Positions 33,930 through 42,632 of a stretch of 64,000 nt of DNA are shown piece by piece. The stretch comes from Ancylobacter amanitiformis (GTDB lineage Bacteria > Pseudomonadota > Alphaproteobacteria > Rhizobiales > Xanthobacteraceae). The notes under the pieces are model-generated. The model was not told the DNA's origin, did not search any database, and saw only the letters and a list, made by a program, of their open reading frames with translations. Where the stretch lies: positions 124,001-188,000 of the forward strand of contig NZ_JAUSVR010000006.1 of NCBI RefSeq assembly GCF_030814815.1, read 5' to 3'. Within the stretch, counting starts at the first letter, position 1; the number at the start of each line of letters is the position of its first letter. Made by a program: the position numbers and the translations under genes.

Positions 33930-34778
33930 TCAGTCCTTCACGAGCGCCCGGACGGGCGAGATGCCGCCGGGCAAGGAATTCTGGGTGGAATCGGCGGAGA
34001 CGAGGGTGAGGCGGAGCTTTTCGCGCTCGGCCTCGAAGCGGCGACTGTCGCGCACGCTGCGGAACTTGGCCTCGAAGTCGGAGGCGATGGTGGCGCCGAA
34101 ACGCTCGGGTGCCTGCGGGTCGTTGCGTGGGCGATCCACGGCGATGACGCGGGTGCCGAGCAGGAACGCTTCCGAGAGGTCATGCGTGACCATGACGATG
34201 GTCATCGCATTCTCCTCCCACAATTCGCGCACCAGCTGGTGCATCGACTTGCGGGTGCCGGGGTCCAGCGCGCCGAACGGCTCGTCGAGCAGCAGCACTT
34301 TCGGCTTCATGATGAGTGCCTGCGCCAAGGCGAGCCGCTGCTGCATGCCGCCGGAGAGCTGGGCGGGGTACTTCCGCGCGGAATCGGCGAGGCCCACGCG
34401 CTCCAGCAGCGCCATGGCGCGGGATTCGAGTTCGCGCCGGCGCGCGCCGAAGAAGCGGCCGAGAATGGGCGCGCCGGCCCATTGCGGGCCCAGCATCACG
34501 TTGCCCAGAACGGTGCGGTGCGGGAACACCGAATAGCGCTGGAACACCACGCCGCGATCGGCGGTGGGCTCCGAGGCGATCGGCTCGCCGTCGATCAGGA
34601 TCCTTCCGCGCGAGGGCTGTTCCTGAGAGAGCAGCAGGCGCAGCAGCGTGGTCTTGCCCACGCCCGAGGGACCGATGATGACGAGGAATTCGTGGTCGTC
34701 GAGCGCGAGATTGACGCGCTCCAGCACCACGCGGTCCTCATATTCCTTCCACACATTGTCGAGGATGATCGTGGTCAT
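33930..34778 (-). CDS. ABC transporter ATPase (system 2; resembles urea-carboxylase-associated/guanidine importers)
   Basis: ATPase of 282 residues: Walker A GPSGVGKTT, Q-loop FQRYSVFPH, signature LSGGMQQR, Walker B VLLLDEPFGALD, and VTHDLSEAFLLGTRVIAVD. The inserted GRFFGARRRELE and the tail RNDPQAPERFGATI are features I associate with ATPases of urea-carboxylase-linked (guanidine-type) importers. The ATG abuts the permease stop (TGAATG). No guanidine or urea carboxylase gene is in the window, so the ligand may differ. Confidence 0.88.
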   Translation of the reverse strand: MTTIILDNVWKEYEDRVVLERVNLALDDHEFLVIIGPSGVGKTTLLRLLLSQEQPSRGRILIDGEPIASEPTADRGVVFQRYSVFPHRTVLGNVMLGPQWAGAPILGRFFGARRRELESRAMALLERVGLADSARKYPAQLSGGMQQRLALAQALIMKPKVLLLDEPFGALDPGTRKSMHQLVRELWEENAMTIVMVTHDLSEAFLLGTRVIAVDRPRNDPQAPERFGATIASDFEAKFRSVRDSRRFEAEREKLRLTLVSADSTQNSLPGGISPVRALVKD

Positions 34779-35597
34779 TCAGGCCGCCTTGATCCGGTCC
34801 CAGGGATAGGCGGCGGCTGCGAGCCTGCGCAGGCCCCAGTCCATGAGGAAGGCGAGCAGCGTGATCCAGGCGACATAGGGCAGGATCACGTCCATCGCGA
34901 GATAGCGCCGCACCAGGAAGATGCGGTAGCCGAGCCCGCCCTCGGCGGTGATCGCCTCGGCGGCGATGACGAACAGCCACGCCGCGCCAAGCGAGAGGCG
35001 CACGGAATCGATGAGGCGCGGCATCACCTGCGGCAGCACCACGCCGGATATCATCTGCCACGTGTTGGCGCCGAGCGTCTGCGCCTTGATGATCTGCTCG
35101 GCGGGGATCGAGGCGACGCGCAGCATCACGTCGCGGATGATGAAGGGCGCGATGCCGAACACGATCAGCACGATCTTCGAGACTTCGCCGAGGCCGAACA
35201 GGATGAACAGGATCGGCAGCACGGCGAGCGGGGGAATGAGCGAGAAGGCGGCGAAGAACGGCTCGAACGTCGCGCGCAGATAGGGGATGAAGCCGACCAG
35301 GATGCCCAGCACCAGCCCGGCCAGCGCCGAGATGCCGAGCCCGAGGAACAGCCGCTGCAGGCTGAGCCAGGTGTCCCACCAGAACAGGTACTGATTTGTG
35401 GCCTTGTCGATCGTCGTGGCGAGGCGCGTCAGCGTCGCCCAGAAGGTGGCGAAGGCGGGCATCAGCTTGTCGTTCGGCTCGATCGCGAGCCGCGCATTCG
35501 AGGCGATCAGGTAGATCGCCAGCACCGCCACGAAGGGCAGGGCGGCGAGGATCACCCGGACGCCGACGCGAGGCGCATAATTGATGATGCGGCGCAT
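34779..35597 (-). CDS. ABC transporter permease (system 2)
   Basis: Six-helix permease of 272 residues. The cytoplasmic coupling loop contains IPAEQIIKAQTLGANTWQMISGVVLPQVMP, and VIAAEAITAEGGLGYRIFLVRRY follows. Start MRRIINYAPRVG at 35597: the upstream open frame (MPPHRPASRATSPRRGE) is only the translated dispersed repeat. Directly followed by ATPase 2. Confidence 0.92.
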   Translation of the reverse strand: MRRIINYAPRVGVRVILAALPFVAVLAIYLIASNARLAIEPNDKLMPAFATFWATLTRLATTIDKATNQYLFWWDTWLSLQRLFLGLGISALAGLVLGILVGFIPYLRATFEPFFAAFSLIPPLAVLPILFILFGLGEVSKIVLIVFGIAPFIIRDVMLRVASIPAEQIIKAQTLGANTWQMISGVVLPQVMPRLIDSVRLSLGAAWLFVIAAEAITAEGGLGYRIFLVRRYLAMDVILPYVAWITLLAFLMDWGLRRLAAAAYPWDRIKAA

Positions 35598-35613
35598 GGT
35601 GCGGCCTTTACTT

Positions 35614-35727
35614 CCCTCTCCCCGTCGGGGAGAGGTGGCCCGCGAAGCGGGTCGGTGAGGGGGCAACTTGGCTGCGGAGCGGGAGAAGGCCCCTCACCCC
35701 ACCCCTCTCCCCCTCGGGGAGAGGGAG
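35614..35727. repeat. Dispersed palindromic repeat, copy 3
   Basis: CCCTCTCCCCGTCGGGGAGA at the left and CTCTCCCCCTCGGGGAGAG at the right enclose the GTGGCCCGCGAAGCGGG core. Lies between receptor and permease genes of system 2. Confidence 0.88.
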
Positions 35728-35773
35728 CTGCGCCCGGCTGTTTGGCTCGCCCTGTTGGCTCCCTTGAGGCAGC

Positions 35774-36856
35774 TCAAAGCTTGCCGTCGGCGGCCTGCTT
35801 GGCGAAGCTGGCATTGATGCGGAACTTGATGTTGGCCTTGTCGCCCAGCACCGTGCCATCGGCCACTTCGATGCCGATCGTATCGACGCTGGTGGCGCCT
35901 TGCCCGAACAGGCCCTGCTGGAAGCAGAAGGTGCGGATGCTGTTCCAGATCTTCGCGTTCTCGGGCGAGGTCAGGAAGGCATGCGCTTCAGCCGGGGTGT
36001 AGAAGAAATGGGTGGTGTCGAGCTGGCTCTGCAGGCCGCCGGTGTCCGTGCCCATGGCGCTGGTCATCACCGCGCGCATCTCCTCGGCCTTGGCGCCGCC
36101 CTCCTTGAGGATGGCGAGCGCCTCGTACCAGGCGCCGGTCACGGCCCGCGCGAAGTCGGGATTGTCCTTGAGCACATCGGCCTTGCCGATGAACACGTCC
36201 ATGATCTCGCCGGGGATCTGCGAACTGTCGAACAGCTTGGTCGTGCCCTTGACCTTGAGCATGTCCTCGGTGAGCGGCTTCCACGACACGGCGTGCTTCA
36301 TGTCGGGCTGCGAGACGAAGGCGGCGGAGACCTCGCTGTCCGAGATGTTCACCGTCTTGACCGAGGCCGGATCGACGCCGTCCTTCTCCAGCGCGCGGTT
36401 CAGCAGATAGTGCGAGACGGAATATTGCAGCAGGTAGACGTCCTGGCCGGCAAAGTCCTTCACGCTCTTCGCGGTCTTCGACAGCACGATGTCGTTGCCG
36501 TTCGAATAGTCGGTGATGAGGAAGACCGAGGTATCGACGCCGCCGGCGGCCGGCATGGTGAGCCCATCCATGGAGGCGACGCCGACAGCGTCGATCTCGC
36601 CGGCGATGAACTGGTTGACCGAGCCGACATAGTCGTTGGCCTGGATGATCTCGACATCGATGCCGTATTTGTCCGCCCACTTCTTCATGATGCCGGACTG
36701 TTTCAGATAGGCGAACGGCATGAAGCCGATATAGACCGTGTAGGCGAGCTTGAAATTCTTCTTGGGGGCGGCCTGGGCCGAACCCGGCAGGCCTCCGGCG
36801 AGAGCCGCGGCGGTGAGGCCGGCGAACAGGGCGGCGGCCCTGAGGATGCGCTTCAT
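35774..36856 (-). CDS. ABC transporter substrate-binding protein (system 2)
   Basis: Periplasmic receptor of 360 residues; signal peptide MKRILRAAALFAGL with a cut near QAA-PK. The mature start KLAYTVYIGFMPFAYLKQSG, then KWADKYGIDVEIIQANDYVG and SMDGLTMPAAGGVDTSVFLI, closely recall receptors linked to urea-carboxylase (guanidine-type) importers. AGGAG precedes the ATG. First gene of the large minus-strand operon and divergent from a TetR gene across 153 bp. Confidence 0.9.
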   Translation of the reverse strand: MKRILRAAALFAGLTAAALAGGLPGSAQAAPKKNFKLAYTVYIGFMPFAYLKQSGIMKKWADKYGIDVEIIQANDYVGSVNQFIAGEIDAVGVASMDGLTMPAAGGVDTSVFLITDYSNGNDIVLSKTAKSVKDFAGQDVYLLQYSVSHYLLNRALEKDGVDPASVKTVNISDSEVSAAFVSQPDMKHAVSWKPLTEDMLKVKGTTKLFDSSQIPGEIMDVFIGKADVLKDNPDFARAVTGAWYEALAILKEGGAKAEEMRAVMTSAMGTDTGGLQSQLDTTHFFYTPAEAHAFLTSPENAKIWNSIRTFCFQQGLFGQGATSVDTIGIEVADGTVLGDKANIKFRINASFAKQAADGKL

Positions 36857-36910
36857 GGGACGGGCTCCTGGTCGCGGAACGAAGATGTCGCGCTGCGGGC
36901 GGGACCAGGC

Positions 36911-36930
36911 TATTAAACGGGGACTTAATA
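36911..36930. promoter_or_regulatory. Inverted repeat between the ABC/monooxygenase operon and its divergent TetR gene
   Basis: TATTAA and TTAATA are exact inverted repeats around an 8-base GC-rich spacer, in an AT-rich patch 55 bp upstream of the receptor start and 80 bp upstream of tetR. Position and symmetry suit a TetR operator that also covers a promoter. Confidence 0.5.
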
Positions 36931-37009
36931 TCTGCTGCAAGCCTAACAAATGAGCACGCATAGCACATAGGCAAGGCAAAAAATCCGTACTCTTACGGAG
37001 GGAACGAGC

Positions 37010-37723
37010 ATGACCGCCATATCGGCCACAAGGTCGGCTGCGACGCCGGCCCCCGCGATGGCCACGACGGCCGACGCCAAGCCCGCGCGCAAGCGCCTGC
37101 AGCCGGCGGAGCGCCGCGCGATCATTCTGCAGACGGCGCTCAAGCTGTTCGCGCAGCAGCATTATTCGATCGTCACGGTGCGCGACATCGCGCAGGCGTG
37201 CGGCATCAATGTCGGGCTGCTCTACCACTATTTCGACAACAAGGACGACCTCGTGCGCCGCGCGCTCGGCCATGCGATCGAGCAGCTCGTGGTGAGCTAC
37301 GAGGCGCGCCGGGCCGCCGGACTGGAGCCGCTGGCGGAGATCCTCGCCTGGCTCGACACCCATATCGAACTGGCCGCCACGCTGGAGCAGATGGTCAAGC
37401 TGATGGCGGATTACGCGAATTCCAACATCCGCGACGAGGAAATCGACGGGCTGATCGCCGGGTTCTATGACGGTGAGAAAAGGGTGCTGGAAGGCGCGCT
37501 GCGACGGGGGATCGAGGCCGGGCGGTTCGGTCCGCTCGACGTGCCGCGCGTCGCCCGACGCATTGGCCTCATGCTCGACGGCATCTTCTACGCCTCCGCC
37601 AGCCGGCGGGACGATCGCATCGAGGACGATATTCGCGACCTCGCCGATCTGGTGGGCGGCATGCTCGGCGTGGGGGATGGCGCGGTGGCAGGGCATCGGG
37701 CGGAGCGGCGAAAAGAGCCGTAA
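37010..37723 (+). CDS. TetR-family transcriptional regulator
   Basis: Repressor of 237 residues with a disordered Ala/Thr-rich N terminus of about 30 residues. The helix-turn-helix is YSIVTVRDIAQACGINVGLLYHYFDNKDDL, followed by an all-helical ligand domain. GGAGGGAAC lies before the ATG. It is divergent from the system 2 receptor gene and upstream of iorAB on the same strand, so it is the likely local regulator of import and monooxygenase genes and perhaps of iorAB. Confidence 0.9.
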   Translation: MTAISATRSAATPAPAMATTADAKPARKRLQPAERRAIILQTALKLFAQQHYSIVTVRDIAQACGINVGLLYHYFDNKDDLVRRALGHAIEQLVVSYEARRAAGLEPLAEILAWLDTHIELAATLEQMVKLMADYANSNIRDEEIDGLIAGFYDGEKRVLEGALRRGIEAGRFGPLDVPRVARRIGLMLDGIFYASASRRDDRIEDDIRDLADLVGGMLGVGDGAVAGHRAERRKEP

Positions 37724-37805
37724 CCACACGGATATAGCTCACGGACTGGTGATTAGATGATATCTGTCATGATAGCCTAGCCTCTGCGACGGAGCGCTAG
37801 GAAAA

Positions 37806-37841
37806 GGCCGCCCTCCCCGCACCGGGAAGCGAGGGGCGGCC
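37806..37841 (+). terminator. Hairpin between tetR and iorA
   Basis: GGCCGCCC and GGGCGGCC pair across a 20-base loop that itself contains CCCCG/CGGG-like pairing. It is preceded by AAAA and followed by GCATTT, so it could end tetR transcription. Confidence 0.5.
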
Positions 37842-37882
37842 GCATTTGCTGCGCCTCCTCATCCCCGAGGAGAGGGCTTCTC

Positions 37883-38341
37883 ATGAAATTCACACTCAAC
37901 GGAACCGAGCGGACGATCGACGCCGACGGCAACATGCCGCTCTTGTGGGCGATCCGCGACGTTGTCGGTCTCACCGGCACCAAGTTCGGCTGCGGCGCGG
38001 CGCTGTGCGGCGCCTGCACGGTGCATCTGGACGGAGCGCCGGTACGCTCGTGCCAGACGTTCCTGTCCGACGTCGAGGGCAAGCACGTCACCACCATCGA
38101 AGGCGTCGCCGGCACCGGTAAGGTGGGCGAGGCCGTGGTCGCGGCGTGGCGCAAGCTCGATGTGGTGCAGTGCGGCTACTGCCAGTCCGGCCAGATCATG
38201 TCGGCGGTCGGCCTGCTCAGCGAGAACCGCAAGCCGACCGACGACGACATCGACGCCGCGATGGACGGCAATGTGTGCCGCTGCGCCACCTATCAGCGCA
38301 TCCGCGCCGCCATCCACGAAGCTGCCTCCAACCTCGCGTGA
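37883..38341 (+). CDS. iorA: [2Fe-2S] subunit of an isoquinoline 1-oxidoreductase-type molybdenum hydroxylase
   Basis: Iron-sulfur subunit of 152 residues with two clusters: [17 protein letters not shown] plus a later Cys (VRSCQTF), and [10 protein letters not shown] with [11 protein letters not shown]. Small two-subunit enzymes of this type hydroxylate N-heterocycles or aldehydes and lack a FAD subunit, passing electrons to a cytochrome or membrane acceptor. The stop lies 5 bases before the large-subunit ATG. Confidence 0.9.
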   Translation: MKFTLNGTERTIDADGNMPLLWAIRDVVGLTGTKFGCGAALCGACTVHLDGAPVRSCQTFLSDVEGKHVTTIEGVAGTGKVGEAVVAAWRKLDVVQCGYCQSGQIMSAVGLLSENRKPTDDDIDAAMDGNVCRCATYQRIRAAIHEAASNLA

Positions 38342-38346
38342 GCGCC

Positions 38347-40569
38347 ATGCACAACATCCAGCCGGCCGACTATGCACGGATGCTTGAGCGCCTCGCTCCC
38401 GCATCCGCCACGCTCGACGCCCCTTCGCGCCGCGGATTCCTGAAAGCCGCGGCGGCGATTTCCGGCGCGCTGGTCATCGGGGTTCACCTCGGCCCCTCCG
38501 AGAGCCTCGCCGCCGCGATGGCCGACGGGCCGATGCCCAATGCCTTCGTGCGCATCGCCCCCGACAGCACCGTCACGGTGCTGATCAAGCATCTCGACAT
38601 GGGCCAGGGCACCACCACGGGCCTAACCACCATCGTCGCCGAGGAACTCGACGCCGACTGGAGCCAGATGCGCGCGGCCTTCGCGCCGGCCGACGCGCAG
38701 CTCTACAACAACCTGCTATTCGGCCCGATCCAGGGCACGGGCGGCTCGACCTCCATCGCCAATAGCTGGGAACAACTGCGCAAGGCCGGCGCCGCCGCGC
38801 GCCACATGCTGGTCGCCGCCGCCGCCGAGCAGTGGAAAGTGCCGGCGGACAGCATCACCATCGCCAAGGGCGTGCTGACCAGCGGCAGCCACAGCGCCCC
38901 GTTCGGCGACTTCGCGCTGGCCGCCGCCCGGCAGCCGGTGCCTAAGGACGTGACGCTGAAGGACCCGAAGGACTTCCGGCTGATCGGCACCCGCCTGCCG
39001 CGGCTCGATTCCGCCGACAAGACCGACGGCAAGGCGGTCTATGCGCTCGACATCCGCCGCCCGGGCATGCTCACCGCCGTCATCCGCCGTCCCGACCGCT
39101 TCGGTGCCAAGGTGAAGGGCTTCGACGCGAGCGCGGCGAAGCAGGTGCCGGGCGTGGTCGATGTCGTCGCGGTGCCGAACGGCATCGCGGTGCTGGCGCA
39201 GAACACCTGGGCGGCGATCCAGGGCCGCGATGCGTTGACCGCCATCGAATGGGACGAGAGCGGCGCGGAGATGCGCGGCACGTCCGAGCTGATGGACGAA
39301 TACCGCAAGCTCGCCGCCGCGCCCGGCGGCAAGCCCGCCGCCCGCCGGGGCGACGCGGCCAAGGGGATGGCTGGCGCGGCCAAGGTGATCGAGGCCGAGT
39401 TCGCGTTTCCCTATCTCGCCCACGCGCCGATGGAACCGCTGAACTGCGTGATCGAGAAGACTGCGGACGGCGTCACCATCTTCACCGGCTCGCAGTTCCA
39501 GACCATCGAGCAGGCGGTGACGGCCGGCATCCTGGGGCTGAAGCCCGAGCAGGTGAAAATCGAGACGCTGTGGGCCGGCGGCTCGTTCGGCCGGCGGGCC
39601 AATATCCCCGCCGACTATGTCGCCGAGGCCGCCACCATCCTCAAGGCCATTGACGGCAAGGCGCCGGTCCATCTCGTCTGGACCCGCGAGGACGACATCA
39701 AGGGCGGCTATTACCGCCCCATGTTCTACCACACGGTGCGGGCCGGCCTGACCGCGGACGGCAAGATCGCCGGCTGGCAGCAGCAGATCGTCGGCCAGTC
39801 CTTCATCGTCGGCACGCCGTTCGAATCCTTCCTCGTCAAGGAAGGCGTGGACGGCACCTCGGTGGAGGGGGCGGCGGACACCAATTACGCCATCCCCGAC
39901 TTCGCCGTGGACCTGCACACCACCAAGGTGGGCGTGCCCACGCTCTGGTGGCGTTCGGTCGGCCACACCCACACAGCCCAGGTGGTGGAGGTGATGATCG
40001 ACGAACTGGCCCACGCCGCCGGACGCGACCCGGTAGCGCTGCGCTTCGAACTGCTGAAGGACAAGCCGCGCCATTCCGCCGTGCTGAAGCTGCTGGCGGA
40101 AAAGGCCAATTGGGGGCCGAAGGCGGGGCCCGGCAAGGGGCGCGGCCTCGCTCTGCATGAGAGCTTCAACACCGTGGTCGGCAGCGTAATCGACGTCTCG
40201 GTGGTCGATGGCAAGATCAAGGTCGACAAGGTGGTCTGCGCCGTGGACTGCGGCATCGCCATCAACCCGGACGTCATCGCCGCGCAGATCGAGGGCGGCG
40301 TCGGCTTCGGGCTCGGGGCGGCGCTGCACGACGAGATCACGATGGACAAGGGCGTGGTGGAGCAGGCGAATTTCGACAGCTACATCCCGCTGCGCATGTC
40401 GGAAATGCCTGTTGTGGAGGTGCATGTCGTCCCCTCCGCCAATGCCCCGACCGGCATCGGCGAGCCCGGCGTGCCGGGCGTCGCGCCTGCGCTCTCCAAC
40501 GCCATTTTCGATGCCACCGGCCAGCGGCTGCGCTCGCTGCCGTTCAAGCTGGAAGACTTCAAGGCGTAA
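38347..40569 (+). CDS. iorB: Molybdopterin-binding large subunit of an isoquinoline 1-oxidoreductase-type hydroxylase
   Basis: Mo-pterin subunit of 740 residues with a twin-arginine motif [19 protein letters not shown] (Arg28-Arg29), so it is probably exported folded to the periplasm. Family landmarks are [39 protein letters not shown] and the C-terminal [19 protein letters not shown] with the base Glu. The real substrate is open: isoquinoline, other N-heteroaromatics or aldehydes. It ends at a strong terminator. It could act on the compound handled by the neighbouring importers, which is inference. Confidence 0.9.
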   Translation: MHNIQPADYARMLERLAPASATLDAPSRRGFLKAAAAISGALVIGVHLGPSESLAAAMADGPMPNAFVRIAPDSTVTVLIKHLDMGQGTTTGLTTIVAEELDADWSQMRAAFAPADAQLYNNLLFGPIQGTGGSTSIANSWEQLRKAGAAARHMLVAAAAEQWKVPADSITIAKGVLTSGSHSAPFGDFALAAARQPVPKDVTLKDPKDFRLIGTRLPRLDSADKTDGKAVYALDIRRPGMLTAVIRRPDRFGAKVKGFDASAAKQVPGVVDVVAVPNGIAVLAQNTWAAIQGRDALTAIEWDESGAEMRGTSELMDEYRKLAAAPGGKPAARRGDAAKGMAGAAKVIEAEFAFPYLAHAPMEPLNCVIEKTADGVTIFTGSQFQTIEQAVTAGILGLKPEQVKIETLWAGGSFGRRANIPADYVAEAATILKAIDGKAPVHLVWTREDDIKGGYYRPMFYHTVRAGLTADGKIAGWQQQIVGQSFIVGTPFESFLVKEGVDGTSVEGAADTNYAIPDFAVDLHTTKVGVPTLWWRSVGHTHTAQVVEVMIDELAHAAGRDPVALRFELLKDKPRHSAVLKLLAEKANWGPKAGPGKGRGLALHESFNTVVGSVIDVSVVDGKIKVDKVVCAVDCGIAINPDVIAAQIEGGVGFGLGAALHDEITMDKGVVEQANFDSYIPLRMSEMPVVEVHVVPSANAPTGIGEPGVPGVAPALSNAIFDATGQRLRSLPFKLEDFKA

Positions 40570-40603
40570 GGTTCACCGGACCGGAGAGCCGGCATCGATA
40601 AGG

Positions 40604-40630
40604 AAAAGGCCGGCGCGAGCCGGCCTTTTT
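40604..40630. terminator. Rho-independent terminator, bidirectional
   Basis: AAAAGGCCGGC - GCGA - GCCGGCC - TTTTT: a perfect GC stem with a tetraloop, flanked by A and T tracts, so it works for iorB (plus) and the lysR gene (minus). Confidence 0.93.
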
Positions 40631-40655
40631 CATGGCGCGGCTTTCATGGCGCGGC
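40628..40655. repeat. 14-bp tandem duplication of the lysR stop region
   Basis: TTTCATGGCGCGGC occurs twice, identical and adjacent. The right copy contains the lysR stop (TCA at 40644-40646). The left repeats it and merges with the terminator T-tract. Confidence 0.9.
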
Positions 40656-41549
40656 GGACGGGCGGCCCGCCACCGTTCGCAGCCCCTCGACCAGCGCGTC
40701 GAACACTGCGCGGCAGCGCGCGCTCGCCTTGAGATCCTCGTGCATGACGATCCACACCGGCAGATCCAGCGCGAAGACGTCCGCCAGCACCGGCACGAGA
40801 TCGGGGTCGCGCCGCGCGATGGCCTGTTGGCAGATGCCGATGCCGAAGCCGGCGCGGATCGCCGCGAGCTGGGCGAGGTCGCTGTCGGTGCGCAGCGCGT
40901 AGCCGCCGCGCGCCAGCATGGGAAAAAGCTGCAGCGCGGCGCGGATGGCCGGCGTCTCCCGGTCGAAGCCGATCAGGTCATGGCCGGTGAGATCCGCAAG
41001 GCTTGCCGGCATGCCCTTGCGCGCGAGATAGCGGCGGTGGGCATGCAGGCCGATCCGCAGGGGCGGCAGGCGTTGCGCCAGAAGCGCGTCCTGCGCCGGC
41101 GCGACCATGCGCACGGCAATGTCGGCGGCGCGTTCCAGCACATTCTCGACCGTGTTGGAAAGCACCAGCTCGATCACCAGCCCGGGGTGGCGCGCGCGCA
41201 GGCTGGCGAGGATTGGCGGCAGGTGCTCGGCGCCCACCACCTCCGAGGCGGTGAGCCGCACCGTGCCGCGCACCTCGCCCGCCCGCGCCGAGGCCGTGCG
41301 CAGCAGTGCCGCCGATGTGGCGGCCAGCGCGCGCGCATAGGGGCGCAGCTCCAGCGCCGCCTCGGTCGGGGCGAGGCCGCGTTGCGTGCGCAGGAAAAGC
41401 GGCGCGCCGATCGCCGCCTCCAGCGTATCGAGATGGCGCGCCAATGTCGGCTGGGTCAGGCCAAGCCGCCGCGCCGCGCCGGAGAGCGATCCCTCCTCCA
41501 GCACGGCGAGGAAGCTGCGATAGAGGTCCCAGCTCGGCTCGATGTTCAT
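40644..41549 (-). CDS. LysR-family transcriptional regulator
   Basis: Regulator of 301 residues: N-terminal winged helix (SWDLYRSFLAVLEEGSLSGAARRLGLTQPTLARHLDTLE) and a periplasmic-binding-like effector domain. Divergent from the epimerase-like gene 90 bp away, which is its probable target. The intervening DNA has AT-rich segments (ATTTATGTATAGTAGAT) fitting a T-N11-A site. Subgroup resembles single-gene regulators controlling a neighbouring reductase. Confidence 0.9.
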   Translation of the reverse strand: MNIEPSWDLYRSFLAVLEEGSLSGAARRLGLTQPTLARHLDTLEAAIGAPLFLRTQRGLAPTEAALELRPYARALAATSAALLRTASARAGEVRGTVRLTASEVVGAEHLPPILASLRARHPGLVIELVLSNTVENVLERAADIAVRMVAPAQDALLAQRLPPLRIGLHAHRRYLARKGMPASLADLTGHDLIGFDRETPAIRAALQLFPMLARGGYALRTDSDLAQLAAIRAGFGIGICQQAIARRDPDLVPVLADVFALDLPVWIVMHEDLKASARCRAVFDALVEGLRTVAGRPSAAP

Positions 41550-41639
41550 CGATTTATGTATAGTAGATCCAGAATTTTGCGCAATTTCGTGGAGTGCCTG
41601 ACCGCGTCATCCTCCCCCATCGACGTGAGGGAGGTTTCC

Positions 41640-42632
41640 ATGAGAACGGCATTGGTGGTCGGCGCGGCGGGCGGCATTGGTGGCGAGGTGACGCTCGCCC
41701 TGGCGCGGCGCGGCTGGCGGGTGCGGGCCCTGACGCGCAGCGGCGCGGCGCACGGCGAGGGCATCGAGCCGGTGCGCGGCGATGCGCTGAATGCCGCCGA
41801 TATGCGCCGCGCCGCCGAGGGCGCCGAACTCATTGTCCATGCCGTCAATCCGCCCGGCTATCGCCACTGGAACCGGCTGGTGCTGCCCATGCTGGACAAT
41901 TCGCTGGCGGCCGCCCGCGCGCGCGGCGCGCGCGTGCTGTTGCCCGGCACGGTCTATAATTACGGGCCGGAGACCTTTAGCTCCGGGCCGGAGGGCTTCC
42001 CGCTCATCGGCGAGGAGGCACCGCAGCGCCCGCGCACCGCCAAGGGAGCGATCCGGGCGGAGATGGAGCGGCGGCTGGCCGCGGCGGTGGCGGCGGGCGA
42101 CATCACCGCGCTCGTCGTGCGGGCGGGTGATTATTTCGGCCCGCGCGCGGGCAATAACTGGTTCGGGCAGGCGCTGGTGAAAGCGGGCAGCCGGCCCCGC
42201 GTCCTCACCTATCCCGGCCGGCCGGGCGTCGGCCATCAATGGGCCTATCTGCCGGATGTCGGCGAGACCATGGCGCGCCTCGCCGAGCGCGGGGACCTGC
42301 CGGCCTTCGCCCGCTTCCACATGGACGGCCAGTGGGATGAGGATGGCACGGCGATGATCGGCGCCATCCGCCATGCGCTCGGCGAGCCGCGACTGCCGGT
42401 GAAGAAACTGCCCTGGACGCTGATGCGCCTCGTCTCCCCCATGGTGCCGCTGTTCCGCGAACTGAGCGAGATGGCCTATCTCTGGCGCGCGCCGGTGCGG
42501 CTCGACAATGCCCGCCTTGTCGCCACGCTGGGGGAGGAGCCGCGCACGCCGCTCAACGAGGCGGTGCGGGCGACGCTCATCGGGCTCGGCTGCCTCGCCG
42601 CTGACCCTACCGTGGCGGCGGCACGGGGCTGA
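41640..42632 (+). CDS. NAD(P)-dependent epimerase/dehydratase family protein
   Basis: Extended-SDR-like protein of 330 residues: N-terminal VVGAAGGIGGEVTLAL (nucleotide-binding), ELIVHAVNPPGY, LLPGTVYNYGPE, and VVRAGDYFGPRAG with GHQWAYLPDVGE. The canonical YxxxK is not obvious (RPRTAKGAIRAEME lies where it would be), so catalysis may differ. GAGGGAGG precedes the ATG. Its 3' end overlaps the convergent cbbR by 26 bases. Substrate unknown; not part of the Calvin cycle. Confidence 0.82.
   Translation: MRTALVVGAAGGIGGEVTLALARRGWRVRALTRSGAAHGEGIEPVRGDALNAADMRRAAEGAELIVHAVNPPGYRHWNRLVLPMLDNSLAAARARGARVLLPGTVYNYGPETFSSGPEGFPLIGEEAPQRPRTAKGAIRAEMERRLAAAVAAGDITALVVRAGDYFGPRAGNNWFGQALVKAGSRPRVLTYPGRPGVGHQWAYLPDVGETMARLAERGDLPAFARFHMDGQWDEDGTAMIGAIRHALGEPRLPVKKLPWTLMRLVSPMVPLFRELSEMAYLWRAPVRLDNARLVATLGEEPRTPLNEAVRATLIGLGCLAADPTVAAARG

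Noticed and set aside
36857-37009. Possible guanidine-I (ykkC) riboswitch upstream of receptor 2
   Set aside because: None of the conserved ykkC sequence blocks is visible, and the region is short with a TetR-like inverted repeat instead.
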